From the NCBI GenBank assembly GCA_025999935.1, contig BNXY01000048.1, positions 1 to 19,964 of the forward strand: a stretch of DNA of 19,964 nt, read 5' to 3'. Source of the DNA: Bacteroidia bacterium (GTDB taxonomy: Bacteria > Bacteroidota > Bacteroidia > Bacteroidales > Azobacteroidaceae). Position numbers and translations under genes: made by a program. This document shows positions 15,219 through 19,964 of this stretch, piece after piece (position 1 is the stretch's first letter; every line of letters starts with the position of its first letter). The notes under the pieces were generated by a model. That model searched no databases. It had not been told where the DNA came from and was given only the letters and a program-made list of their open reading frames with translations.

Positions 15219-15914
15219 TTATGGAACAACTAACCGGAATCCTTCTTTAGGCACTGTTTGTATTCGGATATTCGGATCAAGAGAGAGATATTTTCGCAAT
15301 GTACTAATGAAAACGTCTAAACTTCTGGATGGAAAATAATCGGAATATCCCCAAAATTCCTTCAGAATATCGCTACGTTTTACCAATTCTCCTTTTTTTT
15401 CATATAACATCCATAAAATATTGGCTTCTTTCGGCGTAAGTTTTTGTTTCTTATTTTCCCTCAAAAGAAAATGGGCATCCACATTGAAAATATATTCACC
15501 CAAGAAAACATCCCTTTCGTTATTTATGACAATTACCCTTTCTTTTGCCCTTTTCATAATTGCCTGAATATGAGCATCTATTTCGTCCGGTATATAAGGC
15601 TTTTTGATGAAATTATCTACATAGAGTTTGTAACCATCCAACACATCCTGTGCTTTGGTGCGGCCTGTTGCAAACAAAATTGGGATATCGCTGTCTTTTT
15701 GCCGAATAATTTGAACCATTTGTAATCCATTCATAACAGGCATTTCAATATCCGCAACAATTATATCCGGAGAAAAAGAAGAATAGGCATCCAATCCCTC
15801 TTTTCCATTTGATACGGCACAAATTTCGTATTTATTCGTTAATTCCAGACTTTCCTTGACTATGTAAGAAAAAGAAGGGTCGTCTTCCACAAAGAGTAAT
15901 TTTATCTTTTGCAT
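15219..15914 (-). CDS. Response regulator, OmpR/PhoB family
   Basis: The 231-residue protein is a DNA-binding transcription regulator controlled by phosphorylation. The receiver domain (1-120) has the acidic pair EDD (10-12), the phosphate acceptor Asp55 in IVADIEMPVMNG, Thr83 in LFATGRT and the conserved Lys105 in FIKKPY. The C-terminal winged helix (about 130-230) includes LTPKEANILWMLYEKKGELVKR and a recognition-helix region SRSLDVFISTLRKYL, as in OmpR/PhoB proteins of Bacteroidota (RprY-like). It lies 100 bases downstream of the histidine kinase gene and is probably transcribed with it. All key residues are intact. Target genes are not known; the divergent control region at 17394-17483 and the TonB receptor promoter are candidates. 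Confidence 0.94.
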   Translation of the reverse strand: MQKIKLLFVEDDPSFSYIVKESLELTNKYEICAVSNGKEGLDAYSSFSPDIIVADIEMPVMNGLQMVQIIRQKDSDIPILFATGRTKAQDVLDGYKLYVDNFIKKPYIPDEIDAHIQAIMKRAKERVIVINNERDVFLGEYIFNVDAHFLLRENKKQKLTPKEANILWMLYEKKGELVKRSDILKEFWGYSDYFPSRSLDVFISTLRKYLSLDPNIRIQTVPKEGFRLVVP

Positions 15915-16014
15915 GTGAAAATAATTTGAAAGTTTGAAAATGTACCAATTTAAGAATTTTCATTCTCTATGGCGTTTACTAAACAGGTATGTTTCATGTA
16001 ATTAATTTGTTTTT

Positions 16015-17331
16015 TTACCGGATAATCTCATTTTCTAATAATGTCAATAGAATGGGAAGCGTAATTGTAAACTCACTGCCTTCGCCTTCTTTACTTGACA
16101 AAGCAACAATTCCTCCATGTTTGCTAATAACTTGTTTGACGTAATTTAGCCCCAAACCAAACCCTGTGATTGAATTTCTTTTGATTTCCGCCCCTCGCTC
16201 AAACTGATCAAAGATTTTTAGCTGATCATTTTTCGAAATGCCAAATCCATTGTCTTTGATTTTGATATGCACATTCTTATCTACCACCTTACATGCTATA
16301 TCTATTCGTACGGAATTGCCCGAATATTTGATGGCATTATCAAATAAATTGCTGATTGCATTGGTTAAGTGCAGTGAATCGGCATAAACAATTTCATCCT
16401 TCAAATCATATACAGCGTGAAATTCAACAGATTTTTCCCTGTTCACGCTATATTTATTGATTAAGGATTGAATTATCTGCGGCAAATCAACCGGCTCTTT
16501 ATCTATTGCTATTTCTTTTTTGTTAATATAAGCAATCGTCAGAATCCGATTGACCATTGCCTGCAAATTAAGCGATTGTTCGATGGCAATCGCAATAAAC
16601 TTATTTTTCGTTTCCGGCTTTTTGTCTAAAGCGCCCCTGCTTAATTGTGTCAAAACGGAATGAATACTGGATAAGGGCGTTTTCAAATCATGCGTGAAAG
16701 CCTGTGTAAAATTTTCTCTTAACAAAGCCATGTATTTTTCATTTCGATAAATTTTAACATCATATATCAAGCATACAAAAATAAACAGAATCATCAATAG
16801 CGATACCATTAAAACAGCGATCATATTTCTAATTACAACAGGAAAGGTAATACTTACAACAGCCTGAACCTTTGTTCCATTAACAATAGGAATAATATCC
16901 GTTTCAAAACCTTTGGTTATTTTTTGTCCTATGGCTTCAATAACGGTGTTGATAGAATCTGTGTAAATTATTTGATATTTTACAGGATATTCTGCTTTGT
17001 TCAGCATGGAAGAATAAATACTATCTAAATAGATTAAATTAATCGGTATGTTTTGCCCATATAATGCAATTTGCGTGAAATGGAAAAAAAATGATGATGC
17101 TTCTTCGTCTTTAACGGACCCATCTATAGTGGCAATTTCAACCATCTCTCCTTTATTTTCTGGTTTTGTTTTTTGATCGTTTCCCAACTCTCCTAATCTT
17201 AGCATCATTTCTTTTTCAAGCGCTTCTACAAATATTTTGTTTGTGGAATCTTTGACTTTAGTCAAATGCAACTGATAAGTATTATACAACCAAAGCGCTT
17301 GTAATCCTAACAAGCAAACAATGGCTATCAT
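16015..17331 (-). CDS. Sensor histidine kinase; N-terminus probably split by an 8-T tract
   Basis: The kinase autophosphorylates and passes phosphate to the regulator downstream. The 438-residue form has a first membrane segment (1-16), a periplasmic sensor region (about 20-165) without a recognisable domain, and a second membrane segment (169-190). The H-box FTHDLKTPL follows with His214, then N-box NLFDNAIKYS (328-337), DNGFGI (360-365) and GFGLGL (390-395). The ATG at 17331 follows the poly-T tract directly and has no ribosome-binding sequence. A better start at 17362 encodes MKLSKISCFF and would read into this frame if the tract (17339-17332) had seven rather than eight T. That start is about 17 bases after the predicted transcription start. 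The shift could be an assembly error, a real lesion, or phase variation. Confidence 0.92.
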   Translation of the reverse strand: MIAIVCLLGLQALWLYNTYQLHLTKVKDSTNKIFVEALEKEMMLRLGELGNDQKTKPENKGEMVEIATIDGSVKDEEASSFFFHFTQIALYGQNIPINLIYLDSIYSSMLNKAEYPVKYQIIYTDSINTVIEAIGQKITKGFETDIIPIVNGTKVQAVVSITFPVVIRNMIAVLMVSLLMILFIFVCLIYDVKIYRNEKYMALLRENFTQAFTHDLKTPLSSIHSVLTQLSRGALDKKPETKNKFIAIAIEQSLNLQAMVNRILTIAYINKKEIAIDKEPVDLPQIIQSLINKYSVNREKSVEFHAVYDLKDEIVYADSLHLTNAISNLFDNAIKYSGNSVRIDIACKVVDKNVHIKIKDNGFGISKNDQLKIFDQFERGAEIKRNSITGFGLGLNYVKQVISKHGGIVALSSKEGEGSEFTITLPILLTLLENEIIR

Positions 17332-17385
17332 AAAAAAAACAAGAAATTTTGGACAGTTTCATTTGATTAAACAACTATAATGGTG

Positions 17386-17416
17386 CAAAGATATTATTAT
17401 TATTTTACAATTGCAA
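17386..17416 (-). promoter_or_regulatory. Bacteroidota-type promoter of the two-component operon
   Basis: On the minus strand TATCTTTG (17393 to 17386) is a -7 match, and TTG at 17416-17414 lies 20 bases upstream. Transcription would start near 17379, leaving about 17 bases to the ATG at 17362 and about 48 to the ATG at 17331. This favours the earlier start. Confidence 0.6.
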
Positions 17417-17421
17417 TTGAT

Positions 17422-17461
17422 GTTAAGAAAAAAATAACATAAAAAATAACATTACCTTAAC
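17422..17461. promoter_or_regulatory. Direct and inverted repeats between divergent promoters, possible response-regulator site
   Basis: ATAACAT occurs at 17434-17440 and again at 17446-17452, a 12-base period close to the spacing of OmpR/PhoB-type half-sites. They are bracketed by the inverted pair GTTAAG (17422-17427) and CTTAAC (17456-17461). The block lies upstream of the kinase promoter on one side and of the promoter at 17484 on the other. Confidence 0.4.
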
Positions 17462-17483
17462 TTATATCTTTTATTAAAGTCCG

Positions 17484-17491
17484 TTCCTTTG
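17484..17491 (+). promoter_or_regulatory. Possible -7 box of the small gene at 17530
   Basis: TTCCTTTG matches TAnnTTTG at seven of eight positions. The start codon at 17530 is 39 bases downstream. No clear -33 TTG is at the expected spacing, so an activator may be needed. Confidence 0.4.
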
Positions 17492-17529
17492 CAGAGAAAA
17501 TAGAAATAATAACTTTTAATAACAAATTT

Positions 17530-17625
17530 ATGAAACAGAAAAATTCAAAGAAAGTATTGAGTGAAAAAAAGAACAATTGTAAGAAATTATTTATTCAACA
17601 CATTGACAAATATGAAAGAGTTTAA
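17530..17625 (+). pseudogene. Short Lys-rich ORF truncated by the first IS-derived copy
   Basis: An ATG at 17530 opens a 31-codon frame. Its first 16 residues, MKQKNSKKVLSEKKNN, are encoded by unique sequence, and the rest (from 17577) by the repeat unit. It has a plausible promoter and is transcribed away from the histidine kinase. Lys/Asn-rich starts of this kind occur in many short Bacteroidota leader or precursor peptides, but 16 residues are too few for assignment. It is most simply the 5' end of a gene cut by the insertion; the remainder was not recognised beyond 18369. Confidence 0.4.
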
Positions 17626-18369
17626 CAAGATGTACCAAGTTGTAAAAAAAATGGTGTTTACAAATAAATTTTTAAGTTGTTCATTATCAGCGATAATGTA
17701 CTTCAATAAAATAAGTGGTTCAATTTCAACCGTTTTTATGGGGTCGGTTTTACCGTTTTTTCCAATATATGAAAGCAATTTACTGAAATTAAGCAACTTC
17801 CCTTTGTAAAGATATTGCAAAACCAACTGTCTGTAAGCAAATAATCAAAACGAATGCCTTTTGAAATCGCCGTGCGAATCATCAATATTACAGCTTGATT
17901 TCCTGACGCTGTTTATCAATCGGAAATTAATCCGGTACGCAAATTTTCGCCATGGAAAATTGGGGTTGTCAATAAAACGATAAAAAACGTCTTTTCCACA
18001 TTTAAATATTTGATATAAAGCACTTTCTTTGTAATGTGAAATGTCTTTTATTTCAAACAGTGGAAAAAGAATCAAAAAAATAAACTTCTGAAAACCGGTA
18101 TATTGAGTGTTTGATTTATCAACTGACCGAAACATTTGGTCGGAAATTTTCAAAGAACATAACTTTGTCAAAAGAGTTTGAATTGATTTTTCGTTTGAGC
18201 TGAAATAAGTTTTGAGTTCTGATATAATTGTTGTACTTTTGTGCTGTAACATAATTTTTTGTTTTTGATTTAACACCACAAAGTTACTGTTTTTTAGCGA
18301 CTTATCAAAATATTATGCTACCTTTTTTATTGAAAATCAGCAGGTTTGGGTACTTGCGAAAGTTGAATT
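17577..18369. mobile_element. IS4-like non-autonomous element, copy 1 (about 793 bp)
   Basis: Bases 17577-18369 recur at 18842-19634 in the same orientation at a constant offset of 1265. Only about four differences were seen, all close to the transposase start codon. The unit carries a transposase gene with its central catalytic part missing. The right end, read inward on the minus strand, starts AATTCAACTTTCGCAAG. The only similarity near the left end is ATTCAAC at 17593, so terminal inverted repeats are short or one end is lost. No clear target-site duplication was found. Confidence 0.75.
17587..18252 (-). pseudogene. IS4-family-like transposase, internally deleted, copy 1
   Basis: Reading from the ATG at 18252, the N-terminal domain (MLQHKSTTIISELK..., IFLILFPLFEIKDIS, VFYRFIDNPNFPWRKFAYRINF) resembles Bacteroidota IS4-family transposases. 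The frame reaches CNIDDS, where such enzymes have the first catalytic Asp, then stops at a TGA (17847-17845). It continues in the same frame as LVLQYLYKGK..., a presumed C-terminal piece, to 17587. The roughly 200 residues that should hold the remaining DDE residues are absent, so the protein cannot transpose by itself. A longer start at 18279 is in frame. Family assignment is by recalled pattern. Confidence 0.65.
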
Positions 18370-18413
18370 AGTATATTAAAATTAAATATTTAATAGATAA
18401 TAATACATAACAC

Positions 18414-18746
18414 ATGAAAACAAAAAATATATATTTGTTTGTAGCAATTATTTTTACTTTAGTTTCTGTCTCATGGAATTACCATTTTGCAGATGCTGTA
18501 AAAAACTTTTATTCTATTTCTGAATGGGGTATCTACTTATTAGTTGTTCCTATTGCTTATTATTTCATAGCATTTTTTACCAAAAAATCTATAGATGCAA
18601 AGAAGGTTATGATTTTCATTACTATTGGGGTAATCATTCAAATACTATTAAATAGAGACTTAGCTAATAGTTTTTTTTGGCAAAAAGTATTCGCAACAAT
18701 AATTGGAAATGGGATGATATGGGTAATTAATAAAGTGTTGCCATAA
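18414..18746 (+). CDS. Small four-helix membrane protein of unknown function
   Basis: The 110-residue protein is not recognised. It has four hydrophobic segments: IYLFVAIIFTLVSVSW (about 6-21), GIYLLVVPIAYYFIAFF (about 39-55), VMIFITIGVIIQILL (about 65-79) and VFATIIGNGMIWVI (about 92-105). These are separated by short charged loops, so an inner-membrane location is likely. The ATG at 18414 follows an A/T-rich leader; no clean TAnnTTTG was seen. It lies between the two IS-derived copies, in the orientation of the small frames at 17530 and 18765. The next frame begins 18 bases after its stop, suggesting one operon. Coding seems real from length and consistent hydrophobic pattern. Confidence 0.6.
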   Translation: MKTKNIYLFVAIIFTLVSVSWNYHFADAVKNFYSISEWGIYLLVVPIAYYFIAFFTKKSIDAKKVMIFITIGVIIQILLNRDLANSFFWQKVFATIIGNGMIWVINKVLP

Positions 18747-18764
18747 AAATGCAAAGGTTGCAAT

Positions 18765-18841
18765 ATGATCAAACTAATAAGAAATAAAAAAAATATTTAT
18801 TGAGGGATTTGTTATAGGAATAATTTTGAGTTTAGGTGCAG
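18765..18841 (+). pseudogene. 5' end of a small membrane-protein gene, frameshifted and cut by IS copy 2
   Basis: The ATG at 18765 opens only 12 codons, ending at a TGA at 18801 just after a run of eight A (18786-18793). With seven A the frame would read MIKLIRNKKIFIEGFVIGII then LSLGA, a basic start followed by a membrane segment, running into the repeat at 18842. The original 3' part is not found beyond 19634. It probably formed an operon with the 110-residue membrane protein upstream. It is too short for assignment. Confidence 0.45.
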
Positions 18842-19634
18842 TTGTAAGAAATTATTTATTCAACACATTGACAAATATGAAAGAGTTTAACAAGATGTAC
18901 CAAGTTGTAAAAAAAATGGTGTTTACAAATAAATTTTTAAGTTGTTCATTATCAGCGATAATGTACTTCAATAAAATAAGTGGTTCAATTTCAACCGTTT
19001 TTATGGGGTCGGTTTTACCGTTTTTTCCAATATATGAAAGCAATTTACTGAAATTAAGCAACTTCCCTTTGTAAAGATATTGCAAAACCAACTGTCTGTA
19101 AGCAAATAATCAAAACGAATGCCTTTTGAAATCGCCGTGCGAATCATCAATATTACAGCTTGATTTCCTGACGCTGTTTATCAATCGGAAATTAATCCGG
19201 TACGCAAATTTTCGCCATGGAAAATTGGGGTTGTCAATAAAACGATAAAAAACGTCTTTTCCACATTTAAATATTTGATATAAAGCACTTTCTTTGTAAT
19301 GTGAAATGTCTTTTATTTCAAACAGTGGAAAAAGAATCAAAAAAATAAACTTCTGAAAACCGGTATATTGAGTGTTTGATTTATCAACTGACCGAAACAT
19401 TTGGTCGGAAATTTTCAAAGAACATAACTTTGTCAAAAGAGTTTGAATTGATTTTTCGTTTGAGCTGAAATAAGTTTTGAGTTCTGATATAATTGTTGTA
19501 CTTTTGTGCTGTAGCATAATTTTTTGTTTTTGATTTAACACCAAAAAGTTACTGTTTTTTAGCGACTTATCAAAATATTATGCTACCTCCTTTATTGAAA
19601 ATCAGCAGGTTTGGGTACTTGCGAAAGTTGAATT
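18842..19634. mobile_element. IS4-like non-autonomous element, copy 2 (about 793 bp)
   Basis: This is the second direct copy of the unit at 17577. Differences from copy 1 include A to G at 19514, C to A near 19544, and two in the T-tract near 19588, leaving the transposase fragment protein unchanged. Left and right flanks differ completely from those of copy 1, so the two copies are separate insertions or the product of a segmental duplication. The copy ends 29 bases before the next gene. Confidence 0.75.
18852..19517 (-). pseudogene. IS4-family-like transposase, internally deleted, copy 2
   Basis: It has the same structure as copy 1: N-terminal domain from the ATG at 19517 to CNIDDS, an in-frame TGA, then the C-terminal-like piece ending near 18852. 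The deletion junction and the stop are identical in both copies, so the deleted form itself multiplied, presumably using a full-length transposase elsewhere in the genome. Confidence 0.65.
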
Positions 19635-19663
19635 TCTTATTAATCCCCTTAAAAGAAAAAGTG

Positions 19664-19964
19664 ATGAGCACCCGGAATTTTACAATAAAACAAAGTATAT
19701 TGAGCAGGATGCGTAATTTCATTCTATCCTGTCTTCTGCTGACGGCAGCAATGCCAGCTCTGCAGGCGCAAACGATGACCTATCCGGTGCAGGTATATAC
19801 GCAATTGATTCCGCCTTATACGCCTTTTGCTCCGGCATATTATTCCGGTTTTCAGGAAAAACTGAAAGTAACGCTGATTAATTCCGACATGCAGCAGCCG
19901 CTGCTGTCTGTTTACCTGCGGATGCGCATCACGTCATCTATTTTTTCGATAAACACGCCCGACG
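19664..19964 (+). CDS. Secreted protein, N-terminus of a TANFOR-type or related large surface protein; 3' end outside window
   Basis: The frame from the ATG at 19664 stays open to the window edge (100 codons). A signal peptide spans about residues 1-36 (NFILSCLLLTAAMPALQA, cleavage near QA-QT). The mature part begins with TYPVQVYTQLIPPYTPFAPAYY, then EKLKVTLINSD...VYLRMRI. This resembles the repeating domain at the start of large Bacteroidota exported proteins described as TANFOR, often with type IX secretion signals at the far end. A purine-rich AAAAGAAAAAG precedes the start. IS copy 2 ends 29 bases upstream, so the original promoter may have been displaced. The family is recalled by pattern and only the first domain is visible. 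Confidence 0.65.
   Translation, partial: MSTRNFTIKQSILSRMRNFILSCLLLTAAMPALQAQTMTYPVQVYTQLIPPYTPFAPAYYSGFQEKLKVTLINSDMQQPLLSVYLRMRITSSIFSINTPD

Noticed and set aside
17561..17809. Two identical 82-residue + strand frames (17561 and 18826) as genes
   Set aside because: They are antisense to the transposase C-terminal piece in both repeat copies, and begin in different unique flanks, so they are shadows of the repeat.
17577..19634. Functional composite transposon
   Set aside because: Both transposase copies lack the catalytic centre, no target duplication was found, and the enclosed genes are incomplete.

Overview
The window looks like a piece of a Bacteroidales (Bacteroidota) chromosome. The evidence is repeated TAnnTTTG -7 boxes upstream of genes (best at 3625 and 5125), weak Shine-Dalgarno signals, a GH57 amylase and a GH29 fucosidase of Bacteroidota type, a TonB receptor, a Bacteroidota-type IS4-like transposase relic, and two stretches that resemble large surface or type IX secretion-associated proteins. 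No rRNA, tRNA or CRISPR array was seen.

Region 1 (1-7300) is metabolic. A 5'-truncated GH2 glycosidase converges on a GH57 alpha-glucan-acting enzyme. From a shared divergent promoter region, hypA and hypB (nickel delivery to [NiFe] hydrogenase) run the other way. A 445-base gap follows, holding a short relic of a surface-protein gene that ends next to sequence resembling an Illumina adapter. After it comes a fused ADP-forming acyl-CoA synthetase (acetate plus ATP from acetyl-CoA), closed by a strong hairpin. Together these fit a saccharolytic fermenter making acetate and handling H2.

Region 2 (7350-15000) lies wholly on the minus strand: a GH29 fucosidase followed by a C-terminally truncated nucleotidyltransferase; then a tight three-gene operon of SNF2-type helicase (with a GNAT-like tail), IbrA-like PP-loop/PAPS-reductase-family protein and IbrB-like ParB/Srx-fold protein, joined by two 4-base ATGA overlaps; then a TonB-dependent receptor with an unusually repeat-rich upstream region. 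The helicase-IbrA-IbrB operon is the best candidate for a poorly described system. Its family composition recalls DNA-modification, defence or phage-borne modules, but its function cannot be read from sequence.

Region 3 (15150-17530) is a two-component system, with an OmpR/PhoB-type regulator downstream of its sensor kinase. The kinase N-terminus is interrupted by an 8-T tract that puts the better start codon out of frame. Upstream is a divergent control region with direct and inverted repeats.

Region 4 (17530-19964) is damaged by mobile DNA. Two nearly identical direct copies (about 793 bp) of an internally deleted IS4-like element flank a 110-residue membrane protein and the start of a second small membrane-protein gene, itself carrying an 8-A frameshift. 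The right-hand copy ends 29 bases before the start of a secreted, probably large, surface protein that runs off the window.
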